Assembly: GCA_018398585.1 (NCBI GenBank)
Contig: JAGTTD010000008.1
Location: 28,945,208-29,009,207 of the forward strand
Length of the DNA: 64,000 bases
DNA from: Simmondsia chinensis
Taxonomy: Eukaryota > Streptophyta > Magnoliopsida > Caryophyllales > Simmondsiaceae
Direction of reading: 5' to 3'
Shown here: piece after piece, positions 32,793 to 44,570 of the stretch
Position numbering within the stretch: the stretch's first letter is position 1
How the letters are laid out: each line of letters begins with the position of its first letter
Made by a program: the position numbers and the translations under genes
The notes under the pieces: model-generated
What the model saw: the letters and a program-made list of their open reading frames with translations, nothing else
What the model was told of the DNA's origin: nothing
Database searches by the model: none

Positions 32793-35700
32793 ATGGATGC
32801 CTCAGCTAATAGTTGGATGTATCTCCCTAGATGGACAGATGAATTTAACATGCAGTTGAATGAATTTTTAACTAATGAGTTTGCTTCTAAAGGTCAAGGA
32901 AAAGGAAAACAGACGCAACTTTGCTGTCCGTGTAATAAGTGTGTTTTTAGATTTTGGGGAACAAGAAATGAGGTCTATGATCATTTAATTGCCGATGGCT
33001 TTGTAGCAAATTATGATCAACATTTCCATGGGGATACTTCTTCGTCCAAAAATAGGGTCAATGAGTTAGATTATGTTGATGATACATCTTGCCCTTTCGA
33101 TGTCGATGGGTTATTACGTGATACAATTGTCCATATAGATGGTGATTATGATTGGGATCAAGGAATCATAGAAGGAATGACTGAGGATGCTAAGAAATTT
33201 TACAAATTATTAGAGGAGGGTAAGGTGGAATTATATTCCGGATGCGAAAATTTCCCAACCTATCCTGTACCATTAAGTTGTTCCTTTTCAAGTGCCAACA
33301 TGGATTTAGTAATGCAGCTCTTGATGACCTTTTGGATTTCTTGAAGGAATTGGTTCCGAATGTGAATTTTCCTAAATCCTTTAATGATGGTAGAAACACG
33401 GTTATGGATTTGGGTCTTGATTACAAAAACATACATGCATGCCCAAATTATTGTATGTTGTATTGGAAGGAGTATGAAGAGGCAATATCATGTCATGTTT
33501 GTGGTTCTTCTAGGTGGAAAGTGGATGAAAAGTATGTTGGGAAACACCACAACAATCCTGCAGAACCTCGTAAGATTCCTGCCAAGATGATGTGGCACTT
33601 TCCATTGAAACCTAGGCTTCAAAGGTTATTTCTATGTTCAGAAATAGCCAAGTCCATGAGATGGCATCACACTGACCGCCTTAATGATGGGATCTTGAGG
33701 CATCCAGCTGATGGCCAAGCATGGAAGGACTTTGATGTATTGCATCCAAACTTTGCATGTGATCCTCGAAATGTCAGGTTGGGGTTAGCTAGTGATTGAT
33801 TTATTCCATATCGGACCATGAGAACTAATCATAGCACATGGCCTGTGATGCTCGTGAACTAAAATTTCTCCCCTTGGATGTGCATGAATGACGAATTTTT
33901 CATGCTCTCTTTGTTGATTCAAGGTCCAAAATCTCCTAGAAATGATATTGATATATACTTGCAACCATTAATTGAAGAACTAAAAGATTTATGGGAAGTT
34001 GGCTTGGAGACATATGATGCTTTTGGAAAACAATCCTTTCATATGCGTGCAGCTCTAATGTGGACGATCAACGATTTTCCGCCATATGCAATGTTGTCGG
34101 GATGGTCCAAAAAGGGGTACTTGGCATGCCCTTGTTGCAATTATCAGACTTCTTCCAAATGGTTGCCTCATAGCAAAAAGACATGCTTTCAAGGGCATAG
34201 GAAATTTTTGGACCGTAGCCATCCTTGGAGGCAGAATGCAATTTCTTTTAATGGCAAAACAGAGCACGCAGTTGCTCCTAGTGCATTGAAAAGAAGTGAA
34301 ATTTTGGAAAAGATGTCTTCATTGCATCATGTATTTGGAAAATAGAACAGAGTAGAGAAAAAAAATCATAGAAATAGTAAAAAGCAGCAGAAAAAGAAGA
34401 AGCAAAAGAAGAAACAACAACCAATTATGTCTAGCTCTTGGAAGGAAAGATCAATTTTCTTTGATTTGCCTTATTGGAAACATAATTCCCTTCGTCATAA
34501 TTTGGATGTGATGCACATTGAGAAAAATATATGCGACGGTATACTTGGCACCTTGTTAGATATTCCAGGTAAGACAAAGGATCATCTTAAGGCTCGTTTG
34601 GACCTCAAAGAGATGGGGAAAAAAAGTGACTTGCATCCGAAGATAAGTTTAGATGGTGGACATGCTAAGTTCAATCCAACTTGCTTCTCAATGAACAAAG
34701 AGGAGAAAGATAATTTCTGCCATGTGTTGAAATATGCGAAGTTGCCTTATGGTTATGCATCAGATATCGGGTGATGTGTACAAATTGATGAGAGGAAGAT
34801 TACAGGTTACAAAGGTCATGATACTCATGTGATCTTGCAAGACTTGCTCCCTATAGCAGTTAGAAAGTCATTACATAAGCTTGTTGCAGTTGCATTGATT
34901 AGATTGGCTGCTTTCTTTAGAGGTATATGTAGTAAAGTTGTGAAGCCCGAAGAGCTTGATCATTTGCAAAATGAGATCAAAGAGACATTGTGTCAACTTG
35001 AAATATTTTGTTTGCCAGCATTCTTTGATATAATGGTGCATTTACCCATTCATTTGGTGGAAGAATTAAGACTTGGTGGACATGTTTTTTGTCAATATAT
35101 GTTCGGTGTCGAGAGAAAACTTTGTAAATTGAAGTAATTTGTGCATAATAGGAGTCAACAAAAAGGCACTATTGCAGAGGGTTACTTGGCAAAGGAGTGC
35201 TTGAATTTTTGCAAAAGATATATGAAGACAAAATTTAAGAAGAAATCAGATGAGAGAGAAAGTTTTGATGGAAGTTCAGTGCCCATTTTCCCAATGATAG
35301 GCTATCCTGTAGGAGGACAAAAACAACGTAAAGGTAAAACGGTTGTTTTAGAAGCTCGCATTAAAAGCACGACACATAATTGTGCTCTATTCAACTCCGG
35401 CAATGACATAATAGAGCAGTACATTAGGTAATGTTATATAAACACCAATTTTAATATTTTTGTATAGAACTGTTGTAATATTACGCTAAAATGATGTAAA
35501 GTATCCTTTTTTTTCTTTTTTACCAGCGAGCACAAGAACTTGTTAAAGAGTTACCCCAAGAGGGGTAGAGGCAAAAACACAAAATGGAATCAAGCTCAAA
35601 GTCACAATAAGGAATTTTAAGCATGTATTAAAGATAAGATAAATGTTGATGCGGTGCCAAACTATATCCGTTGGCTAGCTAGGATCCGAATCCGATAGCA

Positions 35701-36411
35701 AGGGCATATACATGATATTTTATCAACGAGTATAGGTTCCACATCGCAGGGCATGATGAAAGACGCAAAACACAAAATACTGGAGTCAATCTCATTGCTT
35801 TGTCCTCAAGTTTTGCAAGCTCTAAAGATTGTAATCCTATTGATGATAGTGTGACCTATTATTGAACAATACAAGAGATCATTAAAATTGATTATTACGC
35901 CCAATTTAGCGTTGTATTATTTAGGTGTGACTGGTTTCATACAGAAAATGATGAATACGGGCTTATTCGTGTCAATTCTAAGAGGTTGCAGTGTAAAGAT
36001 GAGCCTTTTGTTCTTGCATCTCATGTAAATCAAGTTTACTACGCGGAGGACTCGATTGAAGAAGTTGTCCAGTATGTCATTAGAAGGGTTTCTAGAGAAA
36101 TTGATATGGAGCAAGAAGCGAACACAAATATTTATATGTTGGACGATATTGTTGGATGTGATTTAGATGATTTTAATCTTGTAACAATTGGAGATCGTGA
36201 TGTTAGTTGGGCTAGAAATGACACACCTGCAACCATCATTGAGATAACATCCAATATTTTAGACAACAAACACGATGAAGGTGGGAAAGTCGAGGAAGAT
36301 GAGGAAGAGGATGAGGAAGAGGAAGAAGATGACTCAGATTATAATGGCTCAGATTATAGTGACTCTGATTATGAATCAGATTATGATGACACTGATTGGG
36401 ACTATGTTTAA
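32793..36411 (+). pseudogene. CACTA transposase, TnpD type (Transposase_21), with stops
   Basis: MDASANSWMYLPRW starts a transposase-associated domain with CCPCNKCV (32793-33255). After a frameshift near 33258 one frame runs to 35431 with stops at 33797, 33860, 34343, 34772 and 35135. It holds SCHVCGSSRW, the Transposase_21 core (FFMLSLLIQGPKSPRNDIDI, LMWTINDFPPYAMLSGWS, YLACPCC) and the C-terminal IEKNICDGILGTLLDIPGK. An intron (35432 to about 35526) precedes a DUF4216-like exon (CDWFHTENDEYGLI) ending in an acidic tail. In En/Spm, TnpD cuts the element ends; this copy is inactive as written. Confidence 0.88.
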
Positions 36412-36601
36412 AGCTTCCATCTACTCTAATTGGTGTGTTAATTGCGTTTTCAATATTTTTTTGTAAATTGAAATTTTTGAAAGTTCTAATTTTGAGTTTA
36501 CATGATGTCATCTTCTCTTTCTCCTCATGCTTGACATAAATTTGCACGTCAAAATTCTAACGTTTTCGATGCATTATACTTGAATTTTCAGGTTCGAAAT
36601 A

Positions 36602-38740
36602 ATGACAGGAAAAAACGACAATGAATGGAGAAAGAAACAGACCCGAAAGGTGAATCAGAAAAGAGAAGCCATGTTTGCTGGAACTATAGCCGTACTACTT
36701 AAGAAAAAGCAACAAGAAAAAAGGTTAACGAGACAATGAAGAAATGAACAACTTAAAGCTTTAGAAATGGTCGAAGTTGAGGATGATTTTACTGTTTAAA
36801 ATGAAGAACACAATGCTAAAAATGATGATTTCAGTGCTGAAAGTGATGATTTCAGTGCTGACAATGATGATTTCAGTGTTTAAAATGATGATTTTAATTC
36901 TGAAAATGATTTTTACGGTCATGGAAATGATGATTTTAGTTGTGAAAATAAAGAAACAAATCTTGAAGCACAAGAGCTTCAATCAACAGTGAGGAGGAGT
37001 CTCTTTACTGAAGCTCAAGCTAGCACAAGTTCCCAACGCCAAGTGTCCGAACGAAAATCAAAAGGAACTCATCAGAGTCAAAGATCACATGAAGCTGGAA
37101 ATCAACCAAGCCAAGCCTCTCCACATCAAGAACAAAGATCTCATCGCAGTAAAAGATCCAGAGAACTTGAAAATCAGCTAAGTCAAGCTTATGAAAGACG
37201 AGACCAAGGATCCCAATAGAACCAACAAAATTTGTCTTTTGAGGGTAGTGAAGGCAATCCTCAAAATAGTAAAGGTGCATCTTTTTCTTAAATCAAAAAA
37301 TTGTAAATTAACCAAATTGTTAAATGCCTTGTTCAATAATATTTTTTGTCTATCTATGTAGATCACTCATCTCATATCAAGAAGCATAGAGGGCCTACTA
37401 AAATGAAACATGTTCATGCTTGATCTTCAACGGATAGTGTTCCCGTATTTGTGAATGGATATAACCAAGTTGTCGGTCCATTGGATAAAATTGCTGATGA
37501 ATTTATAAGCTTCTTGGGAACGTTGGGCCGAGATCTTGGTATTTGCCGTTGAATCATACCCATTGAAGTAAAGTATCCAAGCAACCTATATTGGACTATG
37601 TAGAGGTACAATTTGTAATTGTTTACTGTCTTAATTTACTAATACTTGTCTTGACACACCATATTAATTTTGTAGAAAAAGTATGAGATTCCACCACAGG
37701 GTCGCAAGTGGGTGTTACACTTAGTGAATTCTGCATGGAGGTCTTACGAACATGTCCTGAAGCAAGATCATTTTTATAAGTATGAGGACGATGCAAGCAA
37801 GTGGACTAACCGCCCTAGAGGAGTTGTCCCTAATTATCAAATGAAAGCTCTCTTGAGGCGATGGAATACCTAGGCAGCTCAGGTATTTATAATAGATTAA
37901 AAGAATATATTTTCACTATATATTTATTGTAATTGTATTTATGACATGCTTTCTCATATGTATTTTATAGAATGTGGCTACAATCGACAGCCATAGTTCG
38001 GTTAGTCAGAAATATAAGCACACGGCTGGGAGAAAAAGCTTCACACGTATACGTTATGCATTGGTGAAAGAGCACTCTAAGTGTTATATCCATCTTTGGC
38101 CACTCTTAGAATCGCAAAATACTAAGATTTTACTTACACTTCTTTGGTGTCACTTGTAGCAAAAAGTTAATCCAGATAAGCAACCTCCTTCACCAGCAGA
38201 AATGTTTTTCCTAACGCGCAAAAGAAGACCCAGTAAAGTATACAAAGATGATGGAGGGAGCGCCGCCGCTAAAATTGTAAGTTGATTTATTAATAAGTTA
38301 ATGACTAATATCTTACTTTGTTTGACTCTTCATGATTCGTACACTTATGTAGGGTGAAGTTCAGTCACAACAAGACAAGATTAATGCGGAGGATGATGCA
38401 AATGCCAAGATTAGGGATGCCTTCGGTGAGGTTATGCCTGATGAACATCCTGGTCGACTGCGTCTTTATGGGAGGGGTGTTTGTCTGAAGGATGTGAAAG
38501 AAAAGGCAAAAATGGGTGACATACAAGTTCCATCTAACGTTATGGATGCTATGAAAGAAGAACTCAAAGTTGATGTTACGAAAGAAGTTTTGAAGGAACT
38601 TATATCAAAGCTTGGAACCATTGTCCCAGGCTTAAGTAATCTTGGACCTGAAGTGCTACAAGGATTTGTTGAGTCACCTGGCAATATTAGTAGTGCTCTT
38701 GGTCATCTTGTGCCGGAAGTTCTCAACAGAATTAGGTGTG
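36602..38740 (+). pseudogene. CACTA TnpA-like gene, multi-exon
   Basis: The first part (36602-37291) has a basic start MTGKNDNEWRKKQTRK, an imperfect NDDFSAE / SDDFSAD repeat (about 36826-36950) and a Ser/Gln-rich stretch with SQRSHEAGNQPSQ. Later exon-like blocks separated by GT...AG gaps hold VGPLDKIADEFISFLGTLG (37440-37560), YEIPPQGRKWVLHLVNSAWR (37680-37880), FTRIRYALVKEHS (37970-38160) and PSPAEMFFLTRKRR (38161-38280), matching plant En/Spm transposase PF03004. The block at 38350-38740 ends PEVLNRIR. TnpA binds subterminal repeats and helps TnpD. Internal stops are present. Confidence 0.75.
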
Positions 38741-39881
38741 CTTCTTCAATTTATGTTTCTGTTTCTCCCCCTCTTCGGGTCATGTGGCTTGAGATTTTGT
38801 GAAATTTTTGATGATACAATAACTCATCCCTAATTCTTCTTGAATTCTTCTATCTCTCATCTAATTCTCTTAGTACTTATCTTGATTTCATTTTCTCAGT
38901 GTAAATCCTTATCCAAACCCTAGGTTATGATTCAAATTGAACTTGAATCATAACAATAGGTATCAGAGCCTTTATTTGCTTCCAAATCAAGTTAATTGAT
39001 ATCAAGTTCTTGAGTATTGATCAAGAACATATATGAAAACTACATTGAAACAAAAAAAAAAAAAGAAAAAAGAAAAAAGCTTGAAATTCATTTAGACTTG
39101 AAGAATTGCATTTTATTTGAAATATAAAGGTTGTTCTGGTGTGAGTTGAAATTCAGTCCAAGGCTGCTGTTATTGTGTGTGTCTTTGCTACGATACTTCT
39201 ATCTTAGGTTACACTTGATCAAGATTCTGAGCTACATTGTTCAGATCGTGTTGTATACACATCAGAGTTTCGATTAGGAGCTTGAATCTTCAAAAATCAG
39301 TGTTCGTTAGTTCAAACTAGATTTAACTCAATTGAGGAGCTGAATTCTAATAAGTACAAGATGAATTTATTTCAGAGGTTGATCATATATAGCTCAAGGT
39401 TTTGTTGAGCAGAATTTGGTTGAGGTCGTGCTGAATTTTTTTTTCAAGTTTGAGCTACAATTCGATATTGTGCTTAGATTTCAAGATTGAAGCTTAAGCT
39501 TGCTGTTGCGATTCATATTACGTGGTAGAAACCTCACTTCAGCTCGGTCTTGTGAACATTTGTTCATTATCAAGGTTCAGTGCAATTCGGCGTGTGATTT
39601 GGTGATTGTTTGGGGCTGTATTTGCAATCAGATCAGCTGAAGTGAATTCTATTATGTTGAATCTTATTTGAGCTAAATTGTATGAGCAAAATCAATATAA
39701 GGTCAAGAATATTTAAAGGGGGAGTGTTGTTATGATCGTAATGAGTCGTAATGGGTAATCTAATAGTATATAGCTAATAAGATCATGTAAGGTCAAGTCA
39801 GTTGGGAGTATTGTCCTAACGCATTGTACTTGTCTTAACTCATTGTTAGTATATGATTCAAATCGAACTTGAATCATAACA
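38741..39881 (+). mobile_element. LTR-element insertion (family D) in a TnpA intron
   Basis: A left LTR end (AACTTGAATCATAACA, to 38954) is followed by ATAGGTATCAGAGCC, a good initiator-Met tRNA primer site. About 770 bp of non-coding sequence leads to a polypurine tract AAAGGGGGAGTG (39716-39727) and a short right LTR, TGTTATGATCGTAATGAG to GAATCATAACA (about 39728-39880). There is no coding capacity, as in TRIM-type elements. The start of the left LTR is unclear. It lies between TnpA-like exons, where GT at 38737 and AG at 39947 would bound an intron. Confidence 0.6.
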
Positions 39882-39948
39882 GTTAACTTTGTATACATTT
39901 GTTATATTTTGAACTATCTTTGCATTTGGTTTTCTTTTTATTAGGGTT

Positions 39949-40070
39949 GGTAGTAGCAGTTTTTGGTCGATAAAGTATCAGTGATGGCAGTTGCATTGGC
40001 GGTTGAGGAGATGGGGTTGGTAGTAAACACTTGGGGCCCCCATATTTTATGTGGTGCATACATTTGCCGA
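39949..40070 (+). pseudogene. Probable last exon of the CACTA TnpA-like gene
   Basis: After TTTTTATTAG an exon-like frame reads VLVDKVSVMAVALAVEEMGL-type text and ends in TGATAATTGA. It follows the family D insertion. A short sequence and no known domain make it a weak call based on context. Confidence 0.4.
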
Positions 40071-40559
40071 TGATAATTGAATTTTGTATGATGTTATGTT
40101 TTGCTTTGGTGGATAATAGTCTTTTTTAAATTGGGTTTTGTATTGGACTTTATTAGTGAATATTATCTTGTTGTCAATGTAAAGACGGAATGTGCGATTT
40201 ACTAAATGTTTATATTAACTTTGTGCTCATGATTTAATGTTTTTTCATGGCAAGTAGATGATGATGATGATGATGAAGGTGATGTGATATTTTCTGACTA
40301 TTGTATAGTTAACATCAAAAATTAGGTCGTTAGTACTTTTGCAAGTAACAGTGGAGTATGTTAGGCTATTTTGTACTTTGCTAGGTTGTCATATTTTGTG
40401 TTAGGCTATTTTGTAAGTAATAATGGAGTGTGTTTGGCTTTATGTTGGACTTGATGGATGTTATTTTGTTGACAATTGGTATGTAGTAATTCTGTTGTCA
40501 ATGAATAAAGTTAGATATTTCTTATATAAAAAATCAAGTTTGCCATAGTTGTTGTTTGA
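40071..40559. other. CACTA 3' non-coding region with a GAT microsatellite
   Basis: No gene is visible. A run of GAT/ATG repeats sits at 40257-40276, and TTAGGCTATTTTGTA occurs twice (near 40362 and 40401). Confidence 0.55.
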
Positions 40560-41178
40560 AACAAGTGTACTGTACTATGAATTTTATTGCAATGCAGGAT
40601 TATAAACGTATATCAAACCGTTCTTATAGGTAATAAACTGTTGCAATAGGTTTCCCAAAGCGTTAGCTATTTGCATAGAAACCATTGCTATAGAGGACAA
40701 AACCGTTGTAATAGATTTCTCAAATTATTGTGTTTAATAGTAAAAAAACCGTTGCCATAGGGAACTAAACTGTTGTAAAAGGTATCCACAACGGCTATAG
40801 TCTATGAGAAAACCATTGCAATAAACATAACTAACCATAACAATTGTTGCCATTATAGAAAAAACAGCTACAACGGGTACCTAAAAACTGATGTTATTTC
40901 ACAAAAAACTGTTGCTATAGGCATTTCTATTTTAAAAAAAACGGTTGCCTTAAATAAATATAATCATTGTCATATGTAAGTCAAAAAACCGTTGCTATTG
41001 ATAGCTATACTGTAACGGTTCGTAATCTGTTGCTATTGTCCTGAAAATCGTTGCCATAGGCTATGACAACGATGGCATATTAATTGGTTCAAAAACCGTT
41101 GCCGTAGACCTAAAACAACGGTTTTTAGTCTACATTAACAGTTATGAACCGTTGCCGTAGCCCTATTATTTAGTAGTG
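40560..41178. repeat. CACTA right subterminal and terminal repeats
   Basis: At least fifteen AAACCGTTGC-like motifs in both orientations cluster here and end with CGTTGCCGTAGCCC, then TATTATTTAGTAGTG. This side is much denser than the left. The asymmetric, clustered layout matches En/Spm TnpA-binding regions. Confidence 0.88.
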
Positions 41179-41721
41179 TGCGAATATCGTATAAAATTGC
41201 CAAAAAACTTTCAAAATGGAAGTTATGTTGTATTCATACCAGTTCGAAATGTGAATCATGGTATTTATTCTTATGAGAATGGGAATGAAAAAAAAGAGAT
41301 ACTTTTTTTCTTGAAATATGGACAAATGGAAGTTTAACTCCTAAGGAAGCACCTTTTGAAGCCTCCCGAAATTTAATTAATTTATTTATTTCATTTCTAC
41401 ATGTGGAACAATAAAACTTACATATAGAGGACAATCAACACAAGGTTACTTTACTCATATTTACCTTTCATAATAAGTTGACTGGACTAAGTAAAAAAAA
41501 AAAAAAAAAAAGCAGCCTTGAAATATATTTTTATTGACCAATAAGAATTGTCCCCCATGATTTATAATTGCCTCAAAAAGTCCAATATACATACATTATT
41601 GGGCCTTTTGAATAACAGTCAAGAAGATCTTACAAAAATAAAAAATTTTTGCATAGAAGATGTAAAACAGATATTGGACACTTTTTAAAAGCATTTCCCA
41701 TTTGATTTACCAAAAATTTAA

Positions 41722-41925
41722 ATCCGTTGGATGTTTTTCTAAACAAATAAAAAGATGAAAAGAAGAATTTTTTTTTTTAATTTTTAAAACAATCCATATA
41801 TTTGTATTCGGAATAGATAAAGAATTTAATTGAATATTGATTGAATAGAGGTATCCAGGGAAAATTCACTTTGAAGCAACTATTCCCTAGATACACACGT
41901 CGTGTTATTTCACAATTAAATGAAA
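41722..41925 (-). other. Plastid rpoA-petD spacer
   Basis: The stretch lies between convergent rpoA and petD relics at the spacing expected in plastids. It contains ACTTTGAAGCAACTATTCCC and poly-T. No gene is seen. Confidence 0.6.
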
Positions 41926-43207
41926 TTAAAAAAGACCTAAAGTTAGGGATTTATCAATAGGTAATGTTGCTCCAATACCTAAACAAAGGGCCACTGCAGT
42001 ACCAACTAAAAAGACAGTTGTTGCTATTGGACAACGAAATGGATTTTGGAATTTATTAACATTTTCCAAAAAAGGAACTGTTAATAATGCCATGGGTACT
42101 GAAACCATTAAAAGAACGCCTAAGAATTTATTAGGCACTGTGCGAAGTATTTGAAATACAGGAAAAGAATACCATTTAGGTAATATTTCTAAAGGTGTTG
42201 CAAATGGATCTGACGGTTCACCACTCATTGATGGTTCTAGAATGGCTAAGCCTACGTTACATGCAATAGTACCTAGAATTACTACTGGAAAAATATATAA
42301 AAGATCATTGGGCAATGCGGGCTCCCCGTAGTAATTATGACCCATAACTTTAGCCAATTTAGCCCTTAATACAGGATCATTCAAGTCAGGTTCTTTTGTT
42401 ATTAGGAATGGTGAATTTTTATAGATTCATCCCCCAAAAGAACCGAACATGATAATTTTTCATCATACGGCCCAAGCAAGAATCAAAAGAACAAAATAGA
42501 TTCATAATACCATATAAAGAAATCTATATCTTAGAAAATATATATGTTATCTATATCCACGCATATATAACTGGTTCTCTATAAAAACAAATTCTTAAAT
42601 TCCCCTTTCCGGAGCTGCAACTATTCATTGCAAGGAATTAAGTTCTTACATGTAAATGCTCAATACCCCAGTAGGCTTACAAAGTTGATCATGATCAAAT
42701 GCTTTCTGGGTCGCCTCATACCTCGTGTTTGGTATTTATCTCCAAAATATTTGGAGACTTTTTACATATTTTTTTTTTACATACTTACATACATGTTATT
42801 TATATAATATTATTTATATAAAAAAGAGGTTTACTTGTTCCTAATACAAATCTAGCCTCTATTCCTCTTTAATTCCCTTATTTCACTCCAATAGTATCAT
42901 AGATCGGGTCGATGTAGAGGAAATGAATGCATTTCCATGCTAATCATTAATTTTAATGGAAATAAATAAAACAGAATCCGGATTATACCAAATCACTAAT
43001 TCGACTGGATCTTACCGAGCCTGTTCATGCATAACATGATTCGGGGTTGATCATAGAAAAGATTCTCTTTAAGTGAACCAGCCTATCCTCTATATAGGGC
43101 TAATACAGTGGTTGGAACAAAGACACATTAGGTTCTGAATTTCAATGTGGCAGAAAAGAACAAATATCTACACGGCCTAATCAATAGTTCAAGTCACACA
43201 CTCCCAT
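41926..43207 (-). pseudogene. petD: petD pseudogene (cytochrome b6f subunit IV), exon 2 almost open
   Basis: Exon 1 ATGGGAGT is 43207-43200. The intron starts GTGTGACTTGAACTATTG at 43199 and ends near 42402. Exon 2 (about 42401-41926) reads [40 protein letters not shown] and [17 protein letters not shown] to [11 protein letters not shown] and TAA. Substitutions include W-to-L (PALPND), EWYF-to-KWYS and W-to-C (ALCLGI). Subunit IV forms the b6f complex with PetB. Reading is intact in exon 2, but a nuclear copy could not splice this group II intron. Confidence 0.93.
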
Positions 43208-43392
43208 AATCCATTTTCTTTTCATAGAATCACCTTCAACTCATCATGTTATGTTAAATAACTAAATACAATATTGAGTGTGGAATTGAAAGAAAATATC
43301 TAAATACATGTTTTATTTTTTCAATAATCCGTACTTGTAGCAATGAAATATTGTTGTTCCCTCCCCAAGTGATAAATGCAAATATCTCTGAT
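43208..43392 (-). other. Plastid petB-petD spacer
   Basis: The 185-bp spacer between petB and petD is normal in length. No feature beyond the plastid order is seen. Confidence 0.65.
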
Positions 43393-44043
43393 CTATCTTT
43401 TCCATAAGGGACCAAAAATACCTTGTTTATGTATCATTAAGAAGTGCATTAACATAAATACGGCAGTCAGAAGAGGCAATACGAAAGTGTGTAAACTATA
43501 AAAACGAGTCAAAGTGTATTGCCCCACACTAGCACTTCCATGTAATAACTCTACCAAAGGTGATCCTATTACATGAATAGCTTCAGGTACACCTGTTACA
43601 ATTTTTACTGCCCAATACCCAATTTGGTCTACAGGTAAGGAATAACCAGTTACACCAAAAGACACAGTCAATATAGCCAGAACCACACCCGTAACCCAAG
43701 CTAATTCACTAGGTTTTTTAAATCCATCGCTTAGATACACACGAAATACGTGCAGGATCATCATTAGAACCATCATACTCGCCGACCACCGATGAACCGA
43801 CCGGATTAACCAACCAAAGTTCGCTTCAGTCATTATGTATTGAACAGAAGCAAAAGCCCTAGTAACGGTCAATAGTAAAAAGTCATAGCAAACCCCGTAG
43901 CTATTTGTACTGAAAAAAAAACAAGCAAGCATAATTCCTCCTAGACAATAAAATATGTTGACATGAGGAGGAACATATTTACTAGTTATATTATCTGCAA
44001 TCACCTAAATCTCGAGATGTTCTTCAAACCATTCATAGACTTT
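43393..44043 (-). pseudogene. petB: petB exon 2 pseudogene (cytochrome b6)
   Basis: The minus strand from 44043 starts KVYEWFEEHLEI, then CAG-to-TAG gives a stop, after which 203 residues are open: [40 protein letters not shown] and [19 protein letters not shown]. Haem-ligand histidines in VHRWS and ILHVFR are kept, but the one in the FYSLHTF helix neighbours changes such as LRG-to-LHG. A segment near GFAMTFYY is frame-shifted to [17 protein letters not shown]. The stop TAG became TGG, adding WKR. Confidence 0.92.
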
Positions 44044-44570
44044 ATTGAGATAGGAAAACCACGTGACTCCCTTCTTAGAACCGTATATGAGAATTTCATC
44101 TTGTACTGCTCAAGCATAAACACCCAAATACTTATTGCAACGGATATATAATAGAATAGAGGACTTGAAACTTCTTAGTCCTCCGATTTAATCTTCTCTG
44201 AGGGAAGATGCGAAGGAATAAAAATACGAAAGTTCTTCTTTGTAGTGATAATGCTAAAATCTCAAGTCGACTCATTCGTCTTTAAGTTGATTGTTACTGC
44301 ATGCCTCTTCAATCTTCTGTTTTCCTATTTTTTTCTTCACTTTGTTATTTTTATTTGTGTGTAATGCGTCCTTTTTTAGATTTTACAATTGTTTTTTTTT
44401 TTTTTTTTTATCATTGATAGAAATTTTCTCTTGTTAAGACCCTATGAATCGATTAAAACCCCAGATTCATACTAGAACCACGATGATTTAAATAAAACCC
44501 CAAAGTTAAGCCCAAAGATTTCCTGAGTAAAAATCATTGGATAATCACTTATTCAATCAATAGGTACAAT
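44044..44570 (-). pseudogene. petB: petB group II intron, truncated
   Basis: Near its 3' end (44053-44110 on the plus strand) is a domain V-like hairpin, read on the minus strand as GAGCAGTACAAGATGAAATT, then CTCATATACGGTTCTAAG. The intron sequence ends near 44570, where hAT-end sequence starts, so the 5' part of the intron and the 6-bp exon 1 are missing. This is the right edge of the plastid insert. Confidence 0.78.

Larger units (their letters stand above)
28173..41178 (+). mobile_element. 13.0-kb CACTA (En/Spm) transposon in rpoA
   Basis: Ends are CACTACTACAAAATAGGCCT on the left and, read inward from the right, CACTACTAAATAATAGGGCT. The 3-bp target duplication TGC (28170-28172 and 41179-41181) is exact. 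Multiple subterminal AACCGTTGC motifs lie at both ends. It carries a TnpD-type transposase region (32793-36411) and a TnpA-like gene (36602-40070), both degraded, plus LTR-element insertions. 13,006 bp is within the range of large CACTA elements. Confidence 0.93.
27708..41721 (+). pseudogene. rpoA: rpoA pseudogene (plastid RNA polymerase alpha) split by a CACTA transposon
   Basis: The 5' part (27708-28172) starts [20 protein letters not shown] and runs through [14 protein letters not shown] to GLQLERNC. The 3' part (41182-41721) resumes with [19 protein letters not shown] text, then SLTPKEA and the [12 protein letters not shown] stretch (41610-41640), ending near 41720. The 13-kb CACTA element lies between, with TGC repeated on both sides. 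Frameshifts in both halves predate or accompany the decay. Confidence 0.9.

Noticed and set aside
36275..36466. Lys/Arg-rich small protein overlapping the acidic tail of TnpD
   Set aside because: It is the shifted frame of a Glu/Asp-rich coding repeat; low complexity explains it.
40560..41178. CRISPR-like or regulatory array of AAACCGTTGC motifs
   Set aside because: The motifs occur in both orientations at irregular spacing directly beside CACTA ends, which is typical of subterminal transposase-binding repeats.
43393..44004. 203-codon petB and 152-codon petD frames as functional genes
   Set aside because: Both are fragments of plastid genes with group II introns; petB has a premature stop, a shifted segment and a lost stop, and the intron is truncated. 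They are nuclear relics.
18669..44570. Misassembly or plastid contamination
   Set aside because: The plastid block is decayed, contains nuclear transposons with target duplications, and sits at precise junctions inside a gypsy element. Long reads would settle the outer junctions.
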